64,000 bases of DNA. It comes from Planctomycetota bacterium. GTDB lineage: Bacteria > Planctomycetota > Phycisphaerae > Sedimentisphaerales > Anaerohalosphaeraceae. This document shows positions 7,240 to 15,736 of the stretch, one piece after another. The translations under genes were made by a program, and so were the position numbers. How positions within the stretch are numbered: the stretch's first letter is position 1; each line of letters begins with the position of its first letter. The notes under the pieces are model-generated. The model had not been told where the DNA came from. It did no database searches and was given only the letters and a program-made list of their open reading frames with translations. The stretch covers positions 1 to 64,000 of the forward strand of contig VGXU01000004.1 of NCBI GenBank assembly GCA_016873215.1. The letters are read 5' to 3'.

Positions 7240-9639
7240 TTATGCGGGTTGTTCGGTTTTGGACGATTTTTTTCGCGGCACCCGGCGGGGTTTTTCCGGA
7301 TCGCCCAGAATTTCTTTAACCTGAGCCTCGTCTTTCGGCGGCCACTGGCCTTTGGCCTGTAAATCCTTAAGCATTTCGAGTTTTTCTATCTTGACGATGG
7401 TCCGGCATCGCGGGAATTTATTACATCCCATAAACGGCCCGCGTTTGCTCTGGCGTATGACTAATTCACCCTGGCCGCACTTATGACAAATGATGCCGGT
7501 CGGCTGCGGGGGGGCCTTGGGCGGCATTGCCTTGCCTTCCTTGTCCAGACGCATAATGGTCTTACACTCCGGGTAAGCCGAACAGCCCAGAAACGCCCCA
7601 AAACGTCCGCGTTTCTGCATCATCGGTTTGCCGCAGTTGGGACACTTGAGTTCGGAGGGTTTTTCCTCGATCATCTTGCCTTCATTATCGCAGGGGCAGG
7701 CGAATTTGCAGTCCGGATATTTGGAACAGCTCAGGAACCGGCCGTTCTTGCCGAAGCGATAAACCATGGGTGCTTTACACTTCGGACACGTGTATTCGCT
7801 GGGTTGGGTTTCGGCCTTGGCGTGTACCATTTCCGTTTGTGCGTTTTCAAGACTTTTGGAGAACGGCTCGTAAAATTCTTTCAATACCTTGACCCAGTCG
7901 AGATGCTGGTCTTCAATTTTGTCGAGTTGCTCTTCCATGTGGCGGGTGAAAGCCACGTCCATCACCTGCGGGAAAAATTCGTCGAGCTTGTCGGTGACAA
8001 TTTCGCCGACCTGCGTGGCAAAGAATTTTTTATCCCTCTTTTCGACATATTCGCGGTCCTGAATCGTCGAGATGATGGAGGCGTAGGTGCTGGGCCGTCC
8101 GATGCCTTCTTTTTCGAGCGCCTTGACCAGCGAAGCCTCGGTATAACGGGCCGGGGGCTTGGTGAAGTGCTGCTGGGCGTCGATCCAGACCGCGGATACT
8201 GTTTGTCCGACTTGCATTTCGGGCAGCGTTGGCTCTTCAGTCGAAGTGGGCCACAGTTTGGTGAACCCGTCGAAGACCTGTACCCGGCCGGAGGCGCGAT
8301 ACATACACGGGCCGAGGGCGGTTTGCGCGATGATTTCCGCGCGGGTGGTATCCCACTGCGCCGCAGTCATCTGGCAGGCCAGAAAGCGCCGCCAGATTAA
8401 ATCGTACAATTTATATTGTTCGTCATTCAGGAAGGACCGAATGTCCTCCGGCGTCAAATCCGGGTCGGTGGGCCGAATCGCTTCGTGCGCCTGCTGGGCG
8501 GATTTAGACGAGGTAAAAAAGTTCGGTTTTTCGGGCAGATAATTTTTGCCGAATCGATGCTCGATAAAATGTCTGGCGGATTGAAGGGCCTCGCCGGATA
8601 AATGCGTACTATCGGTACGCATATACGTAATCAATCCCAATGCGCCCATCGAACCCAGGTCGATACCTTCATAAAGCTGCTGGGCGAACATCATTGTTCT
8701 GGCGGCGGAGAATCCAAGCCGGTTGGCCGCGGCCTGCTGCATCGTAGAGGTGATGAACGGCGCGCCGGGCCGGGACTGCACCCGGTTGGTCGTCAGATTG
8801 GAAACCGTAAAAGCGGTACATTCCTGTAACGCTTTCAAAACCGTACTTGCCTGCGTTTCGTTTTCCGCATGAAACGGCTGACCATTGACGCTGTGCAGTT
8901 CGGCCTTGAACGCATTGTGTTTTGACAGCCAGGCGATTTGTTTGGCGACGGTGGGGCCTTTGTCTTCCTCGTCCGCGTTTTGGCCGACGAAGGTTTTCCA
9001 TTGTTCGGTCAATTCCGGCGACGGTTTTGTCGTAAAAACCGCAGGGATAAGCCAGTATTCTTTTTTGTCGAAAGAGCGAATTTCCCGCTCCCGCAGGACA
9101 ATCAGCTTGACGGCGACCGACTGCACCCGGCCGGCGCTTAAGCCCCGTGCGACTTTTTTCCATAGCAGAGGGCTGATTTGATAGCCTACGATGCGGTCGA
9201 GAATGCGTCTGGCCTGTTGGGCCAGGACGCGATGCATATCGATTTTGCCCGGATTGGAAAAGGCCTTTTGGATGTCGTTTTTGGTAATGGCGTTGAAGAC
9301 TACGCGGAACGTATCATCGTCTTTGAGATTCAGCGCCTCGGCCAGATGCCAGGCGATGGCTTCGCCTTCGCGGTCCAAGTCCGTCGCCAGATAGACGGTT
9401 TTACATTTTTTGGCGACGGCTTTCAGGTCCGCGACGGTTTTTTTTCGTCCCGGCGTGATTTCATACGTCGGCTCGAAATTATTTTCGATATCGACGTTGA
9501 TTCCCTTGGGAGGAAGGTCGCGGATGTGTCCCATGGAGGCCTTGACCTCAAAGTCCGGGCCGAGATACTTGTTAATCGTCTTGGCCTTGGCGGGCGATTC
9601 GACGACGACCAGCGATTTTCCTTTTACCGTTTTTGCCAT
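7240..9639 (-). CDS. topA: DNA topoisomerase I (type IA)
   Basis: A 799-aa type IA topoisomerase that relaxes negative supercoils by a single-strand break. In order: Toprim domain (LVVVESPAKAKTINKYLG from about residue 9; DLDREGEAIAWH acidic block), the helical body, the active-site block LITYMRTDSTHLS with the nucleophilic Tyr, and GIGRPSTYASII. The C-terminus has three four-cysteine zinc fingers (CPKCKAP, CPNCGKP and CHKCGQG, each ending in a Cys pair), then a basic tail. I chose ATG 9639 (MAKTVKGKSLVVVES); the longer frame adds 21 unrelated residues. It lies downstream of rdgB with a 128-base gap and ends at a strong terminator. Confidence 0.97.
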   Translation of the reverse strand: MAKTVKGKSLVVVESPAKAKTINKYLGPDFEVKASMGHIRDLPPKGINVDIENNFEPTYEITPGRKKTVADLKAVAKKCKTVYLATDLDREGEAIAWHLAEALNLKDDDTFRVVFNAITKNDIQKAFSNPGKIDMHRVLAQQARRILDRIVGYQISPLLWKKVARGLSAGRVQSVAVKLIVLREREIRSFDKKEYWLIPAVFTTKPSPELTEQWKTFVGQNADEEDKGPTVAKQIAWLSKHNAFKAELHSVNGQPFHAENETQASTVLKALQECTAFTVSNLTTNRVQSRPGAPFITSTMQQAAANRLGFSAARTMMFAQQLYEGIDLGSMGALGLITYMRTDSTHLSGEALQSARHFIEHRFGKNYLPEKPNFFTSSKSAQQAHEAIRPTDPDLTPEDIRSFLNDEQYKLYDLIWRRFLACQMTAAQWDTTRAEIIAQTALGPCMYRASGRVQVFDGFTKLWPTSTEEPTLPEMQVGQTVSAVWIDAQQHFTKPPARYTEASLVKALEKEGIGRPSTYASIISTIQDREYVEKRDKKFFATQVGEIVTDKLDEFFPQVMDVAFTRHMEEQLDKIEDQHLDWVKVLKEFYEPFSKSLENAQTEMVHAKAETQPSEYTCPKCKAPMVYRFGKNGRFLSCSKYPDCKFACPCDNEGKMIEEKPSELKCPNCGKPMMQKRGRFGAFLGCSAYPECKTIMRLDKEGKAMPPKAPPQPTGIICHKCGQGELVIRQSKRGPFMGCNKFPRCRTIVKIEKLEMLKDLQAKGQWPPKDEAQVKEILGDPEKPRRVPRKKSSKTEQPA

Positions 9640-9767
9640 AAGCGAGACATACAATATAAAATAATAATGGTTTAATTGTCGCTCTGTCTTACCTTTTTTC
9701 AAAAGAACAACCGAACCATACAGACCCCGGCGGGGGCTGTCAAGAAAATTTACCGCCGGAGTGCGGA

Positions 9768-10400
9768 CTAAGAGGATTGCAGCAGCTTTTTCAGCAGGGG
9801 TTTAAGCTGCTGGACGGCCTGGCCGCGATGACTGATGGAATTTTTATGTTCGCTATTTAATTGAGCGGTGGTTTTGCCCAGCGAAGGGACATAAAAAAGC
9901 GGATCGTAGCCGAAACCGTTGTCGCCCAGCGGCGTATCGATGATTTGACCTTCGATTTTGCCTTCGGTTTGAATCAGGATTTCCTGCGGGTTTGCCAGAC
10001 ACATACAGCAGACAAACCGGGCGGCTCGCTGTTGTTGCGGAATATTTTTCAGAAGCGACAGCACCTTCCGATTATTTTTCAAATCCTGTTCGTGGCGGGA
10101 GAGTTTTTCGTTTTCCTCAGCGGCAAAACGGGCGCTGAATACGCCGGGAAGTCCGTTGAGGGTGTCGATGACCAGGCCGGAGTCATCGGCGATAGTCCAC
10201 AGGCCAGTTTGTTTGGCATACCCTAATGCTTTTTTAGCGGCGTTTTCGGCAAAGGTGGCGCCGTCTTCTTCGACTTCCTGAGCGTTGGGAAAATCCCGCA
10301 GACTGAGCCATTCAATTTGCCCGGCCAATTCAGCCAGCATTTGCGAAAGCTCCTTTGTTTTGCCCGGATTGGTCGTCGCAACGAGAATTTTGTGCTTCAT
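9768..10400 (-). CDS. rdgB: dITP/XTP pyrophosphatase (RdgB/HAM1 family)
   Basis: A 210-aa non-canonical purine NTP pyrophosphatase that clears dITP, ITP and XTP from the nucleotide pool. Family blocks are VATTNPGKTKEL at the N-terminus (substrate loop), ADDSGLVIDTLNGLPGVFSA (metal and base binding) and GFGYDPLFYVP. The ATG at 10400 (MKHKILVATTNPG) is chosen; the open frame upstream is the argF 3' end in another frame. The gap to argF is only 5 bases, so it is co-transcribed with the arginine genes. Confidence 0.94.
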   Translation of the reverse strand: MKHKILVATTNPGKTKELSQMLAELAGQIEWLSLRDFPNAQEVEEDGATFAENAAKKALGYAKQTGLWTIADDSGLVIDTLNGLPGVFSARFAAEENEKLSRHEQDLKNNRKVLSLLKNIPQQQRAARFVCCMCLANPQEILIQTEGKIEGQIIDTPLGDNGFGYDPLFYVPSLGKTTAQLNSEHKNSISHRGQAVQQLKPLLKKLLQSS

Positions 10401-10405
10401 AACAA

Positions 10406-11323
10406 TTATTTGCCGCCTATCAGTTTTTTGAGCAGGGCGCGCTGGAAGTGCAGACGATTTTCGGCCTCGTCGAAGATGACCGATTGTTTTGACTCGCACA
10501 CCTCATCGGTGATTTCGTAACCCCGATAGGCCGGGAGGCAGTGCATCACTTTGGCGGTCTTCGGGGCAAGAGCCAGCAATTCACCGTTGACCTGATAACC
10601 CTGAAAATCTTTAATGCGTTTTTCTTTTTCGGCTTCCTGTCCCATGCTGACCCAGGTATCGGTGTAGATGATATCGGCGCCTTTGACGGCCTGTTTGGGG
10701 TCTCGAATCTGCTCGGCGCTGCCGGGGTGAATGGCGTTGGCCGCGGCGATTGTCTCGGCGTCCAGTTCGTATCCCCGCGGCGAGGCGACAACACATTTCA
10801 TTCCTAATTTTGCGCAGGCGAAGGCCAGCGACCGTGCGACGTTATTGCCGTCGCCGATGTATGCCAGCTTGAGGCCGTTGATTTTGCCGAAACATTCGAT
10901 TGCCGTTTGCATATCGGCCATCGCCTGACACGGGTGCGACAAATCGGACAGGGCGTTAATCACCGGCACGGAGGCCCAGTGAGCCAGTTCGTTAAGTGTT
11001 TCGTGTGCATAAGTCCGGGCCACAATCCCGTGCACATAGCGCGAAAAAACGCGGGCCATATCCTTGGCCGGTTCCCGCTGGCCGATGATGCCGATGTCGT
11101 CGGGCTTAAGATAAACGGTAATTCCGCCCAGGTCGTGCATTGCCACCTGAAAGCTGACGCGCGTCCGCAGGCTGGCCTTTTCAAACAGCAATGCCAGCGT
11201 TTTGCCCGTCAGGCACAGGTCGCGTTTGTCGTTCTTGTACAATTTTTTAAGGCCGGCGCTCAGCTCCAGCAGTTCCAGCAGTTCCTGGGTGGTACAATCC
11301 CGAATGGTCAGAAAGTTTTTCAT
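10406..11323 (-). CDS. argF: Ornithine carbamoyltransferase
   Basis: A 305-aa transcarbamylase that converts ornithine and carbamoyl phosphate to citrulline. The carbamoyl-phosphate block is FEKASLRTRVSF (SLRTR in place of the common STRTR, an accepted variant), followed by HPCQAMAD, and the ornithine loop HCLPAYRGYEI. Length is typical. The ATG at 11323 (MKNFLTIRD) starts 1 base after the argD stop codon, so the genes are translationally coupled; rdgB follows after 5 bases. Order on the minus strand is argB-argD-argF-rdgB-topA. Confidence 0.96.
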   Translation of the reverse strand: MKNFLTIRDCTTQELLELLELSAGLKKLYKNDKRDLCLTGKTLALLFEKASLRTRVSFQVAMHDLGGITVYLKPDDIGIIGQREPAKDMARVFSRYVHGIVARTYAHETLNELAHWASVPVINALSDLSHPCQAMADMQTAIECFGKINGLKLAYIGDGNNVARSLAFACAKLGMKCVVASPRGYELDAETIAAANAIHPGSAEQIRDPKQAVKGADIIYTDTWVSMGQEAEKEKRIKDFQGYQVNGELLALAPKTAKVMHCLPAYRGYEITDEVCESKQSVIFDEAENRLHFQRALLKKLIGGK

Positions 11324-11324
11324 A

Positions 11325-12506
11325 TTACGCCTCGCTTTCGAGTACGTCCCGCAAAATTCCAATCGCCTGGTCGATTTGTTCTTTGGTTATCGTCATCGAC
11401 GGCATAAACCGCAGAATGTTGCCCTGCGTGCAGTTAATCCGCAGGCCTTTTTCGAGACATTTGCTGACAATATCGGCTCCGGGCGAAGTTAATTCGATGC
11501 CGATCATCAGGCCTTTGCCCCGCAGGCCGTGAATAACGGAAAATTTCTGTTTGAGTTGGGTCAGTTTTTCCACGGCATACTGGCCCATCCGGTTGGCGTT
11601 ATCGATGAGCTTTTCCTGCTCGATGGCTTCGATGGTCGCAATGCCCGCGGCGCAGGCCAGCGGGTTTCCGCCGAAGGTGGAAGCATGTGTTCCGGGCGTC
11701 AGCGTGGCTGCGATTTCCGGCCGGGCCATCATTGCGCCGATAGCGACGCCGCCGCCGAGGGTCTTGGCCATTGTGATGATGTCCGGCACGATGTCGTAAT
11801 GCTGATAGCCGAACCACCGTCCCGTCCGTCCCATTCCGGTCTGTACCTCGTCGAGAATCATCATCGCGCCGTGTTCGTCGCAGAGGTCCCGGATGGTCTG
11901 CATATATTCCGGCGTTGCTTCGTTGACGCCGCCTTCACCCTGAATCGGCTCGATGAGTACGCCGCAGACTTCGTCGGTGAAGACTTTGGTCAGCGCGTCG
12001 ATGTCGTTAAACGGCACGTATTCAAACCCCGCCATCAGGGGCATAAAGCCCTCGTGGTACTTGGGTTGTCCCGTGGCGGTCACCGCGCCGAAGGTCCGTC
12101 CGTGAAAACTGTGCTGGGCGGTGATATATTTATATTTTTCTTTCGGCGTATGGCGTCGGGCCAGTTTCATCGCCGCTTCATTGGCTTCGGCGCCGCTGTT
12201 GCAGAAAAAGCATTTGCCGCCGAAGGCCCGCTCCGAAAGCAGTTGAGCCAGTTTACCCTGCTGAAGGGTGTAGAATGTATTGTCGATATGCAGCAATTCA
12301 CCGGCCTGCTTGCGAATGGCCTCAACGACTTTCGGATGGCAATGGCCGATGCCGCTGACGGCCCAGCCCGGAAAGAAATCGAGAATCTTGTTGCCATCGA
12401 GATCATAGAGATAGTTTCCTTCGCCCCGGGTGATGACCCGCGGCAGCCGACCGTAGTTGCCGATGACGTATTGATTAAATTGTGCAATCACTTCCTGTGT
12501 GTTCAT
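11325..12506 (-). CDS. argD: Acetylornithine aminotransferase
   Basis: A 393-aa class III PLP aminotransferase acting on N-acetylglutamate semialdehyde in arginine synthesis, possibly also on succinyl-diaminopimelate. Visible blocks are NSGAEANEAAMKLAR (PLP phosphate), MILDEVQTGMGRTG (PLP ring Asp) and TMAKTLGGGVAIGA (Schiff-base Lys). ATG 12506 (MNTQEVIAQF) is chosen, with AGGAA about 10 bases upstream; the longer frame runs back through a non-coding hairpin. It lies between argB and argF. Confidence 0.95.
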   Translation of the reverse strand: MNTQEVIAQFNQYVIGNYGRLPRVITRGEGNYLYDLDGNKILDFFPGWAVSGIGHCHPKVVEAIRKQAGELLHIDNTFYTLQQGKLAQLLSERAFGGKCFFCNSGAEANEAAMKLARRHTPKEKYKYITAQHSFHGRTFGAVTATGQPKYHEGFMPLMAGFEYVPFNDIDALTKVFTDEVCGVLIEPIQGEGGVNEATPEYMQTIRDLCDEHGAMMILDEVQTGMGRTGRWFGYQHYDIVPDIITMAKTLGGGVAIGAMMARPEIAATLTPGTHASTFGGNPLACAAGIATIEAIEQEKLIDNANRMGQYAVEKLTQLKQKFSVIHGLRGKGLMIGIELTSPGADIVSKCLEKGLRINCTQGNILRFMPSMTITKEQIDQAIGILRDVLESEA

Positions 12507-12563
12507 TATTATTTTTTCCTGTTTTTCATTCAAATCAAAAGTTAAAAAGATTTTTGAGCAGCT

Positions 12564-12583
12564 ATCCCGACGAATGTCGGGAT
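12564..12583. repeat. Inverted repeat between argB and argD
   Basis: A perfect palindrome, atcccgac-gaat-gtcgggat, lies in the 108-base gap between argB and argD. It has no T tract, so it is more likely an RNA-processing or stabilising hairpin, or a dispersed repeat, than a terminator. Confidence 0.5.
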
Positions 12584-12614
12584 TCAATATTTTTGCTTTT
12601 TTATATTTAATTTT

Positions 12615-13493
12615 TTATTTTACTATCTGTGTTCCGACGCCTTTGTCGGTGTAGATTTCCAGCAGCAGCGAATGTTCAATCCGACCATCGATGATGTGAG
12701 CCTTTCGCACGCCGCCTTCCAGCGCCACCAGACACGATTCCACCTTGGGCAGCATGCCTTTGGTGATGACATCATCTTTAATCATCCGGTTGATTTCCGT
12801 TTCGCTGATACTCGAAATCCGGCTTTGCGGGTCGTTGATATCCTTCAAGATGCCGTGGGTATCTGAAAGCACGACTAATTTTTCCGCCGTCACCGCCGCG
12901 GCCACTCTGCCGGCGACCGTATCGGCGTTGCAGTTGAGTTTCGTGCCGCCGGTTTTGGCCCGCGCAATCGGCGAGATAACCGGAATGACGCTGCTCTGAC
13001 ACAGTGCCCTGAGGATTTCGCCGTTGACTTCCGTGACTTCGCCGACCAGACCGAGGTCGATTTTTCGTCCGTCGCCGTTGGACAGACGCAGCGGTTCGGC
13101 GAAGACGACGCAACTGCTCAACGAATGCATACCCATCGCCCGGCAGCCGGATTCATTCAGTATCCGGCACATCGTTGCGTTCATCTTCTGCACCAGCACA
13201 TGCTCGGCGATGGCCAGCGTGCGTTCGTCGGTATAGCGCCTGCCGTGAACCCAGACGGGTTCCAGTCCCGATTCGTTCATCGCCTGCGTGATGGCTTTAC
13301 CGCCGCCATGAACGAGTATCGGGCACATTCCCACCGTGGCCATAAACGCTACATCAATCAGCAGTTTTTTCTGGAGTTCCATATCGTCCAGGATACTGCC
13401 GCCGAGTTTGACGACCACAATTTTCCCCTTGAAGCCGCGGATATATTCCATCGCTTCAATCAGGGCGCCGGCCTTTACAATAGCTTGTTCCAT
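12615..13493 (-). CDS. argB: Acetylglutamate kinase
   Basis: A 292-aa amino acid kinase that phosphorylates N-acetylglutamate. Family blocks are VVVKLGGSILDD (phosphate loop Lys and Gly), ILVHGGGKAI, GRRYTDERTL, and the late NCNADTVAGRVAAA and TKGMLPKV. An N-terminal helix (AIVKAGALIEAMEYIRGF) precedes the core. In arginine-inhibited hexameric kinases such a helix interlaces dimers, so feedback inhibition by arginine is plausible. ATG 13493 (MEQAIVKAG) is chosen. A tRNA-Thr gene lies 52 bases upstream on the same strand. Confidence 0.95.
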   Translation of the reverse strand: MEQAIVKAGALIEAMEYIRGFKGKIVVVKLGGSILDDMELQKKLLIDVAFMATVGMCPILVHGGGKAITQAMNESGLEPVWVHGRRYTDERTLAIAEHVLVQKMNATMCRILNESGCRAMGMHSLSSCVVFAEPLRLSNGDGRKIDLGLVGEVTEVNGEILRALCQSSVIPVISPIARAKTGGTKLNCNADTVAGRVAAAVTAEKLVVLSDTHGILKDINDPQSRISSISETEINRMIKDDVITKGMLPKVESCLVALEGGVRKAHIIDGRIEHSLLLEIYTDKGVGTQIVK

Positions 13494-13545
13494 AGTCTGA
13501 CTTTCACAATTCCAATCCAATGCGATATCCTGCAAAATAAAAAAA

Positions 13546-13617
13546 AGCCAACGGCGGGATTTGAACCCGCAACCCCTGGTTTACAAAACCAGAGCTCTAC
13601 CATTGAGCTACATTGGC
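13546..13617 (-). tRNA. tRNA-Thr (anticodon UGU)
   Basis: The minus strand folds as a 72-nt tRNA. The acceptor stem is GCCAATG/CGTTGGC with discriminator T. A D-arm (AGCTCAATGGTAGAGCT), the anticodon stem-loop CTGGT-TTTGTAA-ACCAG giving anticodon TGT (Thr, reads ACA), and a T-arm with GGTTCAAATCC complete it. CCA is not encoded. It lies just upstream of argB. Confidence 0.96.
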
Positions 13618-13855
13618 GTTACTATCTTACTTATATCGGCCGATTTATATCATCATTCGTCCACGTGTCGGCTCCCGGAACCCATATCACGCGAGAAAAT
13701 CCCGACCGGAAAACGCCGATTCTACAAATTCATCTTCACGGATTCAAGAAAATTCACACCAAAGGGTTTTGGAATGCCTAATTCAGCTATCAACAAGATA
13801 TTGTTGATTTAAAATAAAAAGAATAGAGTGGATTTTTGACAACACGGAAGCCGTA
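13618..13855. other. Short gene-free stretch
   Basis: Between tRNA-Thr and the TetR gene I see no gene, repeat or clear terminator. On the minus strand TAAGAT lies close to the tRNA start and could be its promoter -10, but no good -35 box is placed. Confidence 0.5.
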
Positions 13856-14428
13856 TTAACCATGGTTCAAAATAAGCTGCAATTGCTGGTCAATAATGGC
13901 AGGACAGGAGAAGGCTGATCCGAGATTTTTTTCCAGCCAGATGCTTCCGAACAAGACACTCAGCAGAATGTCGGCGGAGAGTTTTGCCTGCTCCGGGTTC
14001 AGGCCGCACTGGGCCAGCCAGCTTTCATACAATCCCTCATACCATCGCCAGAAATTCATCAGCCGTTCCTGCAATTCCGGCCCCAGTTGCTGTATCTGTA
14101 CCGACAGCCGGGTAATCAGCCGACAATTGACCCACCGACCGGATTGATTTTTTTCCATCACTATCGTCAACCATTGTTTTAACTGTTCGGCGGGGGGGCG
14201 ATGCCGGTCCACGGTTTCGAGCAATTCCTGATACTCTACGATAACGCTTTCCAGAACGTGCTGACAGAGGTGTTCTTTACTGCGGAAATAATGATAAAAC
14301 GCCCCTTTGGTGATTCCTGTAGCGTCGAGAATATCGTCCAGCGACGTCGCTGTAAAACCATGATTGCTGAACAGGCTTCGAGCGGAAAGCAGGATGCGTG
14401 ATTTAGTCTCTGTGGGGCTTCTGGACAT
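13856..14428 (-). CDS. TetR/AcrR family transcriptional regulator
   Basis: A 190-aa one-component repressor. The N-terminal helix-turn-helix is typical (ILLSARSLFSNHGFTATSLD, then ITKGAFYHYFRSKEHL, about residues 12-52). The C-terminal helical part would bind an unknown ligand. It lies 16 bases after the stop of the Ser/Thr kinase gene, on the same strand, so it is probably in the radical SAM-kinase-TetR transcript and may regulate it. ATG 14428 is used. Confidence 0.9.
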   Translation of the reverse strand: MSRSPTETKSRILLSARSLFSNHGFTATSLDDILDATGITKGAFYHYFRSKEHLCQHVLESVIVEYQELLETVDRHRPPAEQLKQWLTIVMEKNQSGRWVNCRLITRLSVQIQQLGPELQERLMNFWRWYEGLYESWLAQCGLNPEQAKLSADILLSVLFGSIWLEKNLGSAFSCPAIIDQQLQLILNHG

Positions 14429-14444
14429 TCCATGCCCTTTTTTT

Positions 14445-15695
14445 TTATCCGGAGGATTTGGACATCAGCAGAAAAACCACTGTCAGCGCCAATAATGCCG
14501 CCAAGGCTCCGAGGATAATCAAATACATTCGATATTTTGTGATGAGTTCTTCGCTGATTTTGGGTGTCCGGCTTCCCGGCATTTCGATGACGTCGCCGTG
14601 TTCCAGTTCTCCGAGGGCCTCGATATTAAATCGCTGACGGGCAATCAGAGGAGGCTTGCCGTCCCGAACGGCCTGCAAGTCCGCCAGCATCTCGTCCATC
14701 GTTTTATAGCGGTCGTTCCGATTCTTGGCCATCATCACTTCGATGACTTCGGAAATGCCGGCCGACAGCGCTGTGTTAATGTGGTCCGGCGGAATCAGCG
14801 GCTCGTGAAGGTGTTTTTTCATCACATCCGAAGGCGACGTGGCCTCAAAGGGCACCCGGCCGGTGACCATGTGGTACAGTGTACCGCCGAGGGAATAGAT
14901 GTCGGCCCGGCCGTCAATGTCGATGTCGCCGCGGATTTGTTCCGGGGCGATATAATAAGGCGTGCCGAAAGTTTTGCCCTGTTCGTGTTTGGCGGCCTTG
15001 ATATCCGAAGCTTCCCGCGCCAGCCCCATATCGGCCAGTTTGACCACGCCGGCCTTGTTAATCATGATGTTTTTGGGCTTGACGTCGCGGTGAATCAGTC
15101 CCTGGCTATGAGCATGGGCCAGGGCTTTGGCGACCTGGATAATAATATCCAGGGCGTCTTTTTCCGAAAAGACCTTTCCTTTGGACAGGTCGTCGTAGAG
15201 GGTTTTTCCCTCGACATATTCCATTACGAAATAATACAGGCCGCCGACTTCACCTACGTCGATGGCCTGGACGATATTGTTATGGTTGAGTCTGGCGGCC
15301 AATCGGCCTTCTTTGTAAAACCGCTCCACGTAATCCGATTTCTGCACGAATTTTTTGGGTAGTACCTTGATGGCTACGATACGGTCGAGGGAAAGTTGTT
15401 TGGCCTTATAAACCACGGCCATTGCGCCGGAGCCTAACTTACCGAGTACTTTGTACCCCGGAATCTGATTGGTGCTGTCGCGGCTGTCCCGAATAGCGGC
15501 TTTCAGCCGCTCGGCCTGGGTCCGGGTCAAAAACTGTTTTTCCAAAAGCAGTTGTTCGAGGGTAGCCGGTTGCGTCGAAGCCCGTCTTTTCTGTTCGTCC
15601 TCGCATTGTTGCACCTCGTCCTCGGCGCAAAGTTTCTGCTCAATGACCATTCGGCCAAACAGCGTGTCGGCGCTGGTTTGTTCATTGCCGGCCAA
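14445..15695 (-). CDS. Membrane-anchored Ser/Thr protein kinase with N-terminal GspE-like domain
   Basis: A 416-aa Hanks-type kinase. Residues about 10-73 carry two motifs of the LxxxLLExxxLxxxQ kind (FGRMVIEQKLCAEDEVQQC and LEQLLLEKQFLTRTQAERLK) that resemble the N-terminal domain of GspE/PilB ATPases. The kinase domain follows: LGSGAMAVVYKAKQ (ATP loop), AIKVLPK (Lys), HRDVKPKN (catalytic loop), DMGLA in place of DFG, and FGTPYYIAPEQ (activation end). A single transmembrane helix near 390-411 leaves only a few residues beyond it. The start is TTG at 15695, decided by GGGAGG 5 bases upstream. It lies 41 bases after the radical SAM gene and 16 before tetR. Confidence 0.92.
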   Translation of the reverse strand: MAGNEQTSADTLFGRMVIEQKLCAEDEVQQCEDEQKRRASTQPATLEQLLLEKQFLTRTQAERLKAAIRDSRDSTNQIPGYKVLGKLGSGAMAVVYKAKQLSLDRIVAIKVLPKKFVQKSDYVERFYKEGRLAARLNHNNIVQAIDVGEVGGLYYFVMEYVEGKTLYDDLSKGKVFSEKDALDIIIQVAKALAHAHSQGLIHRDVKPKNIMINKAGVVKLADMGLAREASDIKAAKHEQGKTFGTPYYIAPEQIRGDIDIDGRADIYSLGGTLYHMVTGRVPFEATSPSDVMKKHLHEPLIPPDHINTALSAGISEVIEVMMAKNRNDRYKTMDEMLADLQAVRDGKPPLIARQRFNIEALGELEHGDVIEMPGSRTPKISEELITKYRMYLIILGALAALLALTVVFLLMSKSSG

Positions 15696-15736
15696 GATTA
15701 CCTCCCAGGTATCCTATAATTCCAATATAATTCCAA

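Noticed and set aside
8669-9675. Long frames on either strand within topA
   Set aside because: They are shadows of topA in other frames without start signals.
7240-9702. Longer N-terminus of topA from 9702
   Set aside because: The extra 21 residues do not look like the family, which starts at MAKTVKGKSLVVVES; ATG 9639 is used.
13125-13812. Plus-strand frames opposite argB and the tRNA
   Set aside because: They run through tRNA-Thr and argB on the opposite strand and have no family pattern.
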